Source: Pseudogulbenkiania sp. (GTDB lineage: Bacteria; Pseudomonadota; Gammaproteobacteria; Burkholderiales; Chromobacteriaceae). Taken from it: DNA of 64,000 bases. Within the stretch, counting starts at the first letter, position 1. Each line of letters opens with the position of its first letter. This document shows, in pieces, positions 26,298 to 35,569 of this stretch. The stretch lies in assembly GCA_018260425.1 (NCBI GenBank), contig JAGLBD010000002.1:101478-165477 (forward strand), written 5' to 3'. Made by a program: the position numbers and the translations under genes. The notes beneath the pieces were generated by a model that saw only the letters and a list, made by a program, of their open reading frames with translations, had not been told where the DNA came from and did not search any database.

Positions 26298-26546
26298 ATG
26301 AAAGCTGCTCTTAGAAGGATGGGCAATTCGCAAGGGGTGATTATCCCCAAGACGTTGATCGCCCAGTTTGGTTTTGAAGGCGAGGTTGATATGCAGGTAA
26401 CACCAGAAGGTATCATGCTAGTAAAACCGCAAGAACACGTCCGGGCAGGCTGGGCAGAGGCCAGTCAGCAATTGGCAGCCGCCGGCGATGATGGGCTTGT
26501 TTGGCCTGAGTTTGGTAACGAAGGCGATGAGGGCTTGGCATGGTAG
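26298..26546 (+). CDS. AbrB/MazE-type antitoxin
   Basis: MKAALRRMGNSQGVIIPKTLIAQFGFEGEVDMQV SpoVT-AbrB fold. Confidence 0.9.
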   Translation: MKAALRRMGNSQGVIIPKTLIAQFGFEGEVDMQVTPEGIMLVKPQEHVRAGWAEASQQLAAAGDDGLVWPEFGNEGDEGLAW

Positions 26547-26860
26547 CGCGTGGAGAAGTCTGGCTGGCTACGCTAGATCCCACTGTTGGCAGTGAAATAC
26601 AAAAAACGCGGCCATGCGTTGTGGTGTCCCCCGCTGAAATGCACGACTACCTGCGGACAGTGATCGTGGCGCCGATGACATCAGGTAGCAAACCGGCACC
26701 ATTTCGCATCCCTCTCACCTTTCAGGGAAAAAAAGGACTGATTCTGCTGGATCAGGTTCGCACGCTGGACAAGGTACGGCTGGTCAAGAAACTGGGCGCC
26801 GTTAGCGCAAAGACTCTGACTGCCACCCTTGAAACCCTGCAAGAAGTCTTTGTCGAGTGA
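26540..26860 (+). CDS. MazF/PemK-type endoribonuclease toxin
   Basis: RGEVWLATLDPTVGSEIQKTRPCVVVSP...VIVAPMTS...GLILLDQVRTLDKVRL. Confidence 0.95.
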   Translation: MVARGEVWLATLDPTVGSEIQKTRPCVVVSPAEMHDYLRTVIVAPMTSGSKPAPFRIPLTFQGKKGLILLDQVRTLDKVRLVKKLGAVSAKTLTATLETLQEVFVE

Positions 26861-27192
26861 TTCCGGAAGCGGCTGACGGTCAGCACCATCGAGCCAATCG
26901 GCTTAGCCCACCACTCCATTGCCGACCAGCACAGCCCTGAATTCAGCGCCCCCACCTTCGGCACCGATCGTCCCACTCACTAAATGCCTAAGAAATAGAC
27001 AGCAGACCATTCCAACATTGGAACGCGGTCTTTTCCCATGGAGAAACCCTGTATCGGGATGCGAACTTCTCCAACGTCGTTAACCTGGCGCTGGAGCATA
27101 CTAGCCGGGTCATGCTGCTCAAAACAACGGCAGACCAGGTCATGGCAGCCCAGACTCCACAGCTGGTGGCAACCGGAAGCAGACGGATCCAC

Positions 27193-27220
27193 AAAAAAGG
27201 GCGCAAACGCGCCCTTTTTC
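27193..27220. terminator. Bidirectional terminator
   Basis: aaaaaagggcgcaaacgcgcccttttt. Confidence 0.85.
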
Positions 27221-27241
27221 TACTGCCACCTGCCGGTCAGG

Positions 27242-28855
27242 CTATACCCTGAACTGGGCCAGCGTTTCCAGCTGCCGCTTGACCAGTCCGTCCAGTTGCC
27301 GGGCATTGGCGGCGGTGTTTTGTGCCGCAGCACTGGATTCTTCCGACATCTGTGCGCTCTGCTCGACTTGAACGGCAATCGTATTGCTGGCCACGCCTTG
27401 CTGCTGGATCGCTGCAGAAATTTCCGCGATGCTGCTTGCGGCTTTTTCAGCATTCTCACCAATTTCGCCAATGGCGTGACTGGCTTTGTCGGCACGGGCC
27501 ACACCGGTTTCAATCAGTTGGTCTGCCGACTCCATTTGCTCGACCGTTTGCTGTGCCATGGCAATCATCGAGTCGATTGTGCCGGCAATTTCCTGCGTCG
27601 ACTTTGCTGTCCGTTCAGCGAGTTTGCGCACTTCATCGGCCACCACCGCAAAGCCACGCCCCTGCTCCCCGGCCCGCGCCGCTTCGATAGCGGCATTCAG
27701 TGCCAACAGGTTGGTTTGATCCGCGACATCGCGAATCACATGAACCACCGCTTCGACCTGCGCACTCTGGGTTGCCAATTGCTGGATATGCCCCACCGAT
27801 GCCTTCACGACACCAGAGATCTCATGAATATCGCCAATCGTCTGGCGGATAATCTCGGAGCCCGACGCCACCAACACCGTCGCCTCCACGGCTCCGGCCT
27901 GGGTCACCTGAGATTGTTCGGCAACATGATTGATACTCACGGTCATTTGCTGAACCGTCGCCGCCATGCTGGAAGCCGACTCGCTTTGCACCGAAGCCGC
28001 CGTTGCGACCTGCTGTGCCGTACCATTGAGCTCTTGCGATGCCAGCCCGACCTCCTCCGCGACGGAATGCAGATCCTTGAGGCTTTGTTGCAAGGTGTTC
28101 ATCAGGTGGTTCAACGCTTCATTGGCTTCACCGATCTCGTCGCGACGCAGGACGTCAATCCGGTGAGTAAAATCCAGCGTCTCGCTGACCGTATGCAAAT
28201 CACGGCAGAGTTGACTCAAACCACCACGGATCGTGCGGTAGAGCTGCACCGACACGCCACCGGCCAGCACCAACACCAGCGCGATACCCAGTAAAGACAA
28301 GTTGCGACCACGCTCATAATCTTGCCGACTTTTTTGCATATCATCGACGGTCAGCTGCTTGTTGAAGACGTAATGGTCATCCAGCGCCTTTTCTGCCGCA
28401 TGGGCCAGCGGAGAGGCATGCATTAGTGTCTGGACCTCGGCACTGTGAGTCTGAGAGCCCCGTGCTGTGATCAGGGGCTGAATCGTTTCCCAGTAACGCT
28501 GTATCGCATCGCGCACGGCATTGAGCTTGCGCTGATCTTCCGGGTTGTAGATGTGTTTGGTTTGATAGTCAGTGATCGCCGCATCTATGTGTTTCTTTCC
28601 GCCATCGATCTTCTTGAGGGCCGCCGCAGATTCGACCTCGTTTTCTGCCACCAGCAGATCTCTCACCCCCACCCGGACATTGGCCAGGCCATGCTGGGCA
28701 CTATTGATATCATCAAGACTGGGAAAAATCACATCGAGCATCGCCTCGTGCTCAATCTGTGCCTCACTCTGTTGCCAGATTCCCGCCCCACCAACAAACA
28801 GCAAGGCAAACAGGGTAAAACCCAACGTCAACACGAGTTTTCTTGAAATCGTCAT
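27242..28855 (-). CDS. Methyl-accepting chemotaxis protein
   Basis: 4HB sensor, HAMP, MCP signalling hairpin [35 protein letters not shown]. Confidence 0.95.
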   Translation of the reverse strand: MTISRKLVLTLGFTLFALLFVGGAGIWQQSEAQIEHEAMLDVIFPSLDDINSAQHGLANVRVGVRDLLVAENEVESAAALKKIDGGKKHIDAAITDYQTKHIYNPEDQRKLNAVRDAIQRYWETIQPLITARGSQTHSAEVQTLMHASPLAHAAEKALDDHYVFNKQLTVDDMQKSRQDYERGRNLSLLGIALVLVLAGGVSVQLYRTIRGGLSQLCRDLHTVSETLDFTHRIDVLRRDEIGEANEALNHLMNTLQQSLKDLHSVAEEVGLASQELNGTAQQVATAASVQSESASSMAATVQQMTVSINHVAEQSQVTQAGAVEATVLVASGSEIIRQTIGDIHEISGVVKASVGHIQQLATQSAQVEAVVHVIRDVADQTNLLALNAAIEAARAGEQGRGFAVVADEVRKLAERTAKSTQEIAGTIDSMIAMAQQTVEQMESADQLIETGVARADKASHAIGEIGENAEKAASSIAEISAAIQQQGVASNTIAVQVEQSAQMSEESSAAAQNTAANARQLDGLVKRQLETLAQFRV

Positions 28856-29265
28856 CCTTTTAACTACCCCCTTCAATCCAGTCATGCATGGCAGGCATGG
28901 CTCAACGGCCCATATGAAGATGGAACACACTCTGCCGATATGTAAAAGAAAACACTTCAATTGGAGCGGTATTATCACCAACAACTTCAAGACGACTGTT
29001 GATATAACTCGGCGTTTCCGCCGATTTATCGGTATGGAACAGGCAAAAAACCTGCCAAACAATCACCACGTCATTGAAGTTGCATAATAATCAATACCAT
29101 TTAGATATAAGTAACTGCGAAGTCACCCCGCTGATTTGCAGGGTATGGTGTGTGCCGATTTTGTGGGTCTTTGGAAAAAGGGATAGCAGGGGGACGGGCT
29201 AGTAAAACGTGTGGATGAAGTGCTCAAGCAGCGCTCTCCACACTATAGGCAGGTGAACCGGTGCG

Positions 29266-29679
29266 TCAGCCACCGAGGGTCTTGCGGCGTGCCAATGCCC
29301 CGGACGCGGCCGATCTGAGCAGCTCCTGAAACGTCGGGCATTCGGCATGGCTGGGCGCGGAACAGGCGGCAGCATGTCGCAATCCCCGGCTAACGGCTTT
29401 GAGCTGACGGATGGTGGCGTCAATGTCGTCAGCCTTGTTGGCAAGCAAGGTACGATCGATAGTTACCCCGCCTCCCGGCGACAACATCGACCGAATCTCG
29501 GTCAGGCTCAGTCCTGCCAACTGGCCCAATGCAATCAAGGCCAGTTGATCCAGTACCGATGGCGCGAACCGGCGCCGCACGCCACGCGGACCGAGCGATG
29601 CGATCAGACCGGACTTCTCGTAATAGCGCAGGGTCGATGCCGGAATGCCCGACAGTTTGACCACTTCGGTAATGTCCAT
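29266..29679 (-). CDS. MerR-family regulator with C-x7-C metal-loop-like motif
   Basis: MDITEVVKLSGIPASTLRYYEKSGLI; AACSAPSHAECPTF. Confidence 0.85.
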   Translation of the reverse strand: MDITEVVKLSGIPASTLRYYEKSGLIASLGPRGVRRRFAPSVLDQLALIALGQLAGLSLTEIRSMLSPGGGVTIDRTLLANKADDIDATIRQLKAVSRGLRHAAACSAPSHAECPTFQELLRSAASGALARRKTLGG

Positions 29680-29691
29680 CGAACAGGCTCC

Positions 29692-29722
29692 TTGACTTGA
29701 AGTCAACTTCAACTTTTATAGT
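29692..29722 (+). promoter_or_regulatory. MerR-type promoter with 19-bp spacer and dyad operator
   Basis: TTGACT-19-TATAGT overlapping perfect dyad TTGAAGT-CA-ACTTCAA. Confidence 0.75.
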
Positions 29723-29762
29723 GATTTCACATCATCAATCCGTCAAGTCGGGAGACAGCAAC

Positions 29763-30254
29763 ATGGACACGATTCAAGCCATTTTCAGCGTGGTCATTAT
29801 CGGGATCGGCGCGACAGCCAGCATGGATGTATGGCTCTTCTTGCTCCGGCGCATGGGCATTCCAACGTCCAGCTTCGCACTTGTCGGGCGTTGGGCCGGA
29901 CATCTGCGGCGGGGAACGCTCCGCCATGCGGCCATTGCCAAAGCCGAGCCGATTGCCGGCGAGATGTTTTTGGGCTGGGCGATACATTACGCGGTCGGGA
30001 TGGTCTTTGCAGTGCTGCCTGTCATGCTGGCAGGCCCATCGTGGTTGCTCACCCCTACCCTCGGGCCTGCGCTTGCGGCAGGGATAGTTACCGTGCTGGC
30101 GCCGTTCTGCGTCATGCAACCCGCCATGGGGGCAGGCTTCTTTGCCAGCAAGACACCGACCCCGCTGAAAGGCTGCCTGCGCAGTCTGGCCAATCATACC
30201 GTCTTCGGCCTGGGACTCTATGGGTCCGCACTGCTGCTTGCACATAGTGCATGA
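29763..30254 (+). CDS. DUF2938-like membrane protein
   Basis: GIGATASMDVWLFLLRRMGIPTSSFALVGRWAGHLRRG...GEMFLGWAIHYAVGMVFA. Confidence 0.75.
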   Translation: MDTIQAIFSVVIIGIGATASMDVWLFLLRRMGIPTSSFALVGRWAGHLRRGTLRHAAIAKAEPIAGEMFLGWAIHYAVGMVFAVLPVMLAGPSWLLTPTLGPALAAGIVTVLAPFCVMQPAMGAGFFASKTPTPLKGCLRSLANHTVFGLGLYGSALLLAHSA

Positions 30255-30379
30255 TGAGGCGAGAGACTTACTCGTAAGGAATACTAAGTTGGGCGGTTGC
30301 ATGCTCCCGAAATGACCAGCACACCGGAGGACAAACAGACAGCCCCGGACCGACGTCAGCCGGCCTGGGGCTCGCAGAA

Positions 30380-31537
30380 TCAACGCCGGAAGGGGTCAGC
30401 CAGCGCCGGATTCCTGATGAACGAATCGTCGGTAAGCGTGTGCAGGAATGCGATGATGTCCTGTTGCTCCTGCCGGCTCAGTGCGATATTGCCGATCAGC
30501 TCGCTCTTGAACGGATTAAGGCGGCCATCGCCCTGATATCGGCCGTACCGGATATTACGACCACCCGCGGCATAGAATGCCAGTACGGCCGGCAGGTCCT
30601 TCAAGCTGCCATCATGCATATACGGTGCAGTCACGGCGATATTGCGCAAGCTGGGGGCCCGGAACTTACCCATGTCCTCCGCTACACCGGTCAGCTCGTA
30701 AACGCCCCGGTTACCCTCCGGAAAAGCGCCGCTGCCGCCCATATTGTAGAGCCCGGTATTATGGAACAGCATTTCCTCCAGCCGACTGCGCACGTAGACC
30801 GTTTGATCACTGAAGTTGAACCCGCCATGACAGTGGAAGCACTCGGCCTTTTCACCGAAGAACAGTTGCTTGCCACGCTGTTCGGCAGCACTCAGGCGGG
30901 CGTTTCCCTGTAGATACTGGTCATAGCGAGAGCGCCCGGACACCATGCTGCGCTCGAAGCTTGCAATCGCCCGAATAATATTGCGCCAGCTAATCGGTTC
31001 CCCGTCTTGCGGAAAGGACTGCCGGAACAAGCGGCGATAGCGGGCATCGCGCTGCAGGCGCTGCAACACCTGCTGCTTGTTACTGTCGTTGACCCCCATC
31101 TCCACCGGGTTTTCCCCAAACAGCGGCACACTCATCTGGCTCTCGAGGCTAAGCAGCGATGGGTTGGCCCAGGTATAACTGGCATTCCACGCCACATTCA
31201 CCAGCGCCTGGGAACTGCGCGCCGTCAACTCGCCGGTGGAACCGCGAGACACCCGCCGTGCATCGGTAAATGCCAGTCGCTGCACATGACAACTGGCACA
31301 CATCATGGTCCCGTTTCCCGACAAGCGCTTTTCGTAGAACAGATAATGGCCCAGCTCAACCTTGGCCGGAGTCATCGGGTTATCCGCCGGCACCACCGGC
31401 AGCAAAAATCCCGCAGGCAGCTGCCAGGGCCAGGCCGACTGTTCCACCGTCTCTGCGGCCGTGGCGTCCACCGTGCCGGTCACGATCAGCATGCCGGACA
31501 GCAGAATGCCGACGCAGTGTAAAAACCGTCGTCTCAT
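30380..31537 (-). CDS. Di-haem cytochrome c peroxidase-family enzyme (MbnH-like)
   Basis: Two CxxCH motifs (CASCH, CFHCH); ATG overlaps stop of MbnP-like gene. Confidence 0.85.
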   Translation of the reverse strand: MRRRFLHCVGILLSGMLIVTGTVDATAAETVEQSAWPWQLPAGFLLPVVPADNPMTPAKVELGHYLFYEKRLSGNGTMMCASCHVQRLAFTDARRVSRGSTGELTARSSQALVNVAWNASYTWANPSLLSLESQMSVPLFGENPVEMGVNDSNKQQVLQRLQRDARYRRLFRQSFPQDGEPISWRNIIRAIASFERSMVSGRSRYDQYLQGNARLSAAEQRGKQLFFGEKAECFHCHGGFNFSDQTVYVRSRLEEMLFHNTGLYNMGGSGAFPEGNRGVYELTGVAEDMGKFRAPSLRNIAVTAPYMHDGSLKDLPAVLAFYAAGGRNIRYGRYQGDGRLNPFKSELIGNIALSRQEQQDIIAFLHTLTDDSFIRNPALADPFRR

Positions 31538-32457
31538 GGCTTGTCTACCCGCACGAAGGAAGGCGATGTCAGCGGCAACAAGGGCAAGCCACGACGCTCC
31601 CCCGGCTCCAGTTGCAACTGCAACTGCCTGAATAGCGGCCGGCACTCCGGATCGTCAATGCTGCTCATGCAGCCACTGGCCCCGCCTTTATCTTCGGTCA
31701 GATGACTGTCGGCCAGCAGGCTGGCCACATCAATCACCACCCGGTCCCGCTCAGGATCGAAATCCGGCAGCATGACCGGTACACGGTTCGAACTAAGACA
31801 CTGGACGGCACCAGCCTGGGCCGGGTTACCCGTGCAACCGGTCGAGCCCAGGTGCAGGGTCCAGACGGCCGCTCGACCATTGCTGCGCACCATCCCTCCT
31901 TCCGGGAACAACTCCAGCTTGATGAACTTGCGGCCCACCTGCCAGCTCCAGGCCATGCTGGCGCGGTCCAATGGTGCTTCGGCCAACTCGAAATTACCGT
32001 GATTGAGTGCGACTGCCTTCCCCGTGCCATCCTGCCCGTCAAGCGGCACGCCAATGGTAAAAGAGAGGCCCGTGTAACGCCCGGCCGGCAACTGCCCGCG
32101 CACGGTATCATTGACTTGCCCGACTGCTTTCGCGCCACAACTCCCGCCGCCGGGCACGAAATCCAACAGAGCAACATCGTGCGACTGCCATGGGTCAGGT
32201 ATGAGCTGCAAAGGCTCCGAATGACCGTCCTCACGCAGCAGGCGAATATCGGAGAGGTAGAATTTGGCGTCCTTGAGCCGGGCGGCATGACCGGGCTGCC
32301 CCAACGGCAGTGCAGGCCCGTTGCAGCTCAAGGCCTGTTTGCCGGCCTGCAAGACAAAGTGCAGGCTGACCGGGGAATCCCCGGCCAGAACCGGGGTTGA
32401 CAACATGGCGGCAGACGCCAGCCACCACATCCCTGGCCAATAGAAACGATGAGACAT
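31534..32457 (-). CDS. MbnP-like putative copper-binding protein (metallo-mystery pair four-Cys protein)
   Basis: KDAKFYLSDIRLL...MAWSWQVGRKFIKLEL...WTLHLGSTGCTGNPAQAGAVQCLSSNRVPVMLPDFDP. Confidence 0.8.
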   Translation of the reverse strand: MSHRFYWPGMWWLASAAMLSTPVLAGDSPVSLHFVLQAGKQALSCNGPALPLGQPGHAARLKDAKFYLSDIRLLREDGHSEPLQLIPDPWQSHDVALLDFVPGGGSCGAKAVGQVNDTVRGQLPAGRYTGLSFTIGVPLDGQDGTGKAVALNHGNFELAEAPLDRASMAWSWQVGRKFIKLELFPEGGMVRSNGRAAVWTLHLGSTGCTGNPAQAGAVQCLSSNRVPVMLPDFDPERDRVVIDVASLLADSHLTEDKGGASGCMSSIDDPECRPLFRQLQLQLEPGERRGLPLLPLTSPSFVRVDKP

Positions 32458-32509
32458 ACTGTGCTTTCCCGCCGGGAGACAGCGCTCCCGGCCTTATGCT
32501 GGTAACGGG

Positions 32510-34879
32510 TCAGTACTTACCGCGAATGGTCAGCATGACATTGCGCGGTTCGCCGTAGAAGTTGTAAATATTGGGGGTTCCCACCGAGGCGTAGTAGCGG
32601 GTATCAAACAGGTTGTTGATATTCAGTGCCACGTTGTAGTGCTTGTTGACCTGATAGCCGATACGCGCATTGGCAACCACGTAGCCACTGTTCACCACCT
32701 CGTCCGACCAGCCGCGCGAGCTTTGAGCCCGGCTCTGGGCAATTACCCCGGCACCAGCGGAAACGCCCTTGAGCCAGTTGGTATCGGCGAAGGTGTAGTT
32801 ACCCCACAGCTTGAACTGGTTGCGCGGAGTCTGGATCGAGTACGTTTTGCCCTGATTACTCCGATCGGACAGGTAGGCCGTGGTCATGTAGGTGTAACCG
32901 GCAGTGATATCAAAGCGGCTAGTGACCTTGCCCTGCACTTCCAGCTCCACCCCTTTGGACTCGACTTCTCCGGCATTCAGGTAGAAGTTGGAAGTAGGGT
33001 AAGCCGGGTCGGCATAAGCACGATTCGTGTCACGGATAGTGAAGAAGGCCAGCGACAGGCCGAGCTTGTCATCCAGAAAATCTCCCTTGGCCCCGATTTC
33101 ATACTGACTGCCCACGCGGGGATCCAGCGTCGAACCATCGGCTTTCTGCTGGGTTTGCGGAACGAAGGTGTCAGCGTAACTGCCGTAGAGCGTGATTTGC
33201 TGATTGAGGTCATACAACAGACCGGCATACGGTGTCACCCGGTTGCTGGCCTTGGCGCCGTCCTTCCAGTCAGTGGCGGCAGATGGCGCAATGGAATGCG
33301 ATTTGGCCAGGAAGGTGGTGGTACGCCCGCCCAGCACGAGCGTGGCGGCATCGCTCAGATGCAGGCGTGTCTGGGCATAGAAGCCGCTTTGCCGGGTAGT
33401 GCTCTCGCTGCCCGAGGAGTAATTGATGACCGGCTCGGGCACGCGGCTGACATCACCATAGCGAATGCCACTATAGCCAGGCCCACGCCCGGATTGCCCC
33501 TTGCTGTTGTACTCATCCACCGTGTAGCCAAGCAGTACGTCATGCTTGCGCCCCCATAGTTGCATCGGGCCGGACACGTTCAGGTCCCAGCCATCGCGGG
33601 TGTATTCGTAATCACCACGCATCGAGCTGTAACTGAGGGTATTGGTGAGCGGATTGAGCGCAGACGAGGTGTAAGCATATTTGTAGTACATGTCCTGCAC
33701 GCGGTGATTCACATTCAGCCTGGCAGTCCATTCGTTGGTGAATGTGTGTTCGAGTGCGGCAGACAGCTCTTGCGTCGTGTAGCGGGTACGTCCCCAGTCT
33801 GGCGCATAGAAGGTGGATGGGGAGACTTTCTGCAGCTGATAATGGCCACTGCTATCGGTCGTGCTATAGGTCGGCAAACCGGACCACGGGTTCTTCACCG
33901 TCTGATTCTGCCCGGTATAGCTGATGTCAATCGTGGTTTGCGGGCTCAGTTCAAAGCGCAGGGCTCCGGAGACCAACCATTTTTTGCTGTGGGTATGGTC
34001 ATAGAAATAATCGCGATCTTCGCCACTGGCAATCAGGCGGCCCTGCACGCTACCGCTTTCATTGAGCGCCCCGGTCACATCGCCCATCAGGCGATGGTTG
34101 TTCCACGACCCGACACTCGCCTCCCAACTGACGGCAACATCTTTCTGCGGTTTCTTCTTGACCAGATTGACGATGCCACCGGGCTCCCCTACCCCACGCA
34201 ACAGGCCGGCCGGACCGCGCAACACTTCGAGTCGTTCATAGAGCGGCAGGTCGAATTGATGCGACGGTGACAGACCGTTATAGGACGTCACCCCGTCATA
34301 CATCACCCCGACCGAGTTATAGCCGCGAATCAGATACTGGTTGCTCAGCGTGTCATTGGCAATCACCGTTACCCCGGTAGCCTGTTGCATGGCGTCGGCC
34401 ACCGTGGTCATGTGCTGGTCTTCGATCTGCTGCTTGCCAACCACCGATACCGAATTGGCAATTTCACGCAGGCTGACCGCTTTTTTGCCAAAGAGAGAGG
34501 CTTTGTCAGCCTTGTAGCGCACAACGGCCGGTGCCTTGACCACAACCTCCGGCATGACCGGCACATCGACGGCCTTGGCAGCCTTGACGATGAGGTAACT
34601 GCCCGAGTCGGTTTTACGGGCCTGCAAGCCACAGCCCTGCAATAGCCGGGCCAGTGCCTCCTCGGGTGCCATGCGACCGGTCAGGCCACCGGTCTGCAGG
34701 CCTTGCAACTCGCTGCCGGAAAACAGCAGCTGCAAGCCGGTCTGCCCGGACAGACCGGTCAGGGCTGACGCCAGACTCTGCGGCGGAATAGCGACCACCA
34801 CATCCTGCGCCTGGGCAGCCGTGGAGAACAGGGCGGCAATCAGCACCGCGAGACCTACACCTTGTTTAACGTTCTTCAT
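32510..34879 (-). CDS. TonB-dependent siderophore-type receptor with N-terminal STN domain
   Basis: STN IPPQSLASALTGLSGQTGLQLLFS; plug SVSVVGKQQIEDQHMTTVADAMQQATGV; C-terminal aromatic residue-containing barrel. Confidence 0.95.
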   Translation of the reverse strand: MKNVKQGVGLAVLIAALFSTAAQAQDVVVAIPPQSLASALTGLSGQTGLQLLFSGSELQGLQTGGLTGRMAPEEALARLLQGCGLQARKTDSGSYLIVKAAKAVDVPVMPEVVVKAPAVVRYKADKASLFGKKAVSLREIANSVSVVGKQQIEDQHMTTVADAMQQATGVTVIANDTLSNQYLIRGYNSVGVMYDGVTSYNGLSPSHQFDLPLYERLEVLRGPAGLLRGVGEPGGIVNLVKKKPQKDVAVSWEASVGSWNNHRLMGDVTGALNESGSVQGRLIASGEDRDYFYDHTHSKKWLVSGALRFELSPQTTIDISYTGQNQTVKNPWSGLPTYSTTDSSGHYQLQKVSPSTFYAPDWGRTRYTTQELSAALEHTFTNEWTARLNVNHRVQDMYYKYAYTSSALNPLTNTLSYSSMRGDYEYTRDGWDLNVSGPMQLWGRKHDVLLGYTVDEYNSKGQSGRGPGYSGIRYGDVSRVPEPVINYSSGSESTTRQSGFYAQTRLHLSDAATLVLGGRTTTFLAKSHSIAPSAATDWKDGAKASNRVTPYAGLLYDLNQQITLYGSYADTFVPQTQQKADGSTLDPRVGSQYEIGAKGDFLDDKLGLSLAFFTIRDTNRAYADPAYPTSNFYLNAGEVESKGVELEVQGKVTSRFDITAGYTYMTTAYLSDRSNQGKTYSIQTPRNQFKLWGNYTFADTNWLKGVSAGAGVIAQSRAQSSRGWSDEVVNSGYVVANARIGYQVNKHYNVALNINNLFDTRYYASVGTPNIYNFYGEPRNVMLTIRGKY

Positions 34880-35380
34880 CCTGGTTTCTTTGTTTTACGT
34901 GTTCACAACGGATAAAGGGAAGACGAAACATCAGCGTGCCCCCAGACAGGATTCAGCAAATGTTTTACACACCGGCGCCATGCCTATCAGAGAAGGACAT
35001 AAACGTGGATAACATCGAATGAATATGACGCATTCCCAATTCGCACATCATAAGGTGCCGGCCGGCGGCTCCACCATGTGGCAAATTGTCACAGGCGGAC
35101 CGCCTGCTTGCGGCCATGGAAGCCAACAAAACGCCACACAAAGAGTGATCAGGAAGGGGCTTGAGCACGCCGCAGCATCAACTGGAAGCCTCCAGACCCG
35201 GGGGCGCAAAACAGGTCACAGAGCGTGAATATTCCGTTACCGACGGTGCGGCCTGTTTTCGGGTGAACTGGCCAGGGGCGAATGGTCAGTCATCATGACC
35301 GGGGGAATGTTATAACGGGCAATACACGCTTGATGGCGAGAGCCGGAGCAGGCCGAATGGCGTAGGGAAATGCAGAAAAC

Positions 35381-35411
35381 GAAAAAGCCCCGACAAGGTC
35401 AGGGCTTTTTC
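35381..35411. terminator. Terminator downstream of tRNA-Ser
   Basis: gaaaaagccccgacaaggtcagggctttttc. Confidence 0.8.
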
Positions 35412-35420
35412 GAAGTATTC

Positions 35421-35511
35421 TGGCGGAGAGGGGGGGATTCGAACCCCCGTTAGGGTATTACCCTAAACACGCTTTCCAGGCGTGCGACTTAAACCACTCA
35501 TCCACCTCTCC
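35421..35511 (-). tRNA. tRNA-Ser (anticodon GGA), CCA encoded
   Basis: Minus strand ggagaggtggatgagtggtttaagtcgcacgcctggaaagcgtgtttagggtaataccctaacgggggttcgaatccccccctctccgcca; acceptor stem pairs, long variable arm. Confidence 0.95.
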
Positions 35512-35569
35512 AGAACGTCTCTGGCGTCGTTTGCGTTTCGTCGTCAGAGGCTGCGCAGTATATAATCCA

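Noticed and set aside
31702-32400. 232-aa plus-strand ORF
   Set aside because: Antisense to the MbnP-like gene, which has clear family motifs
35421-35511. tRNA-Ser as an attachment site for the tailocin or another island
   Set aside because: The tailocin ends ~10 kb away; no integrase or duplicated tRNA 3' end seen near this tRNA
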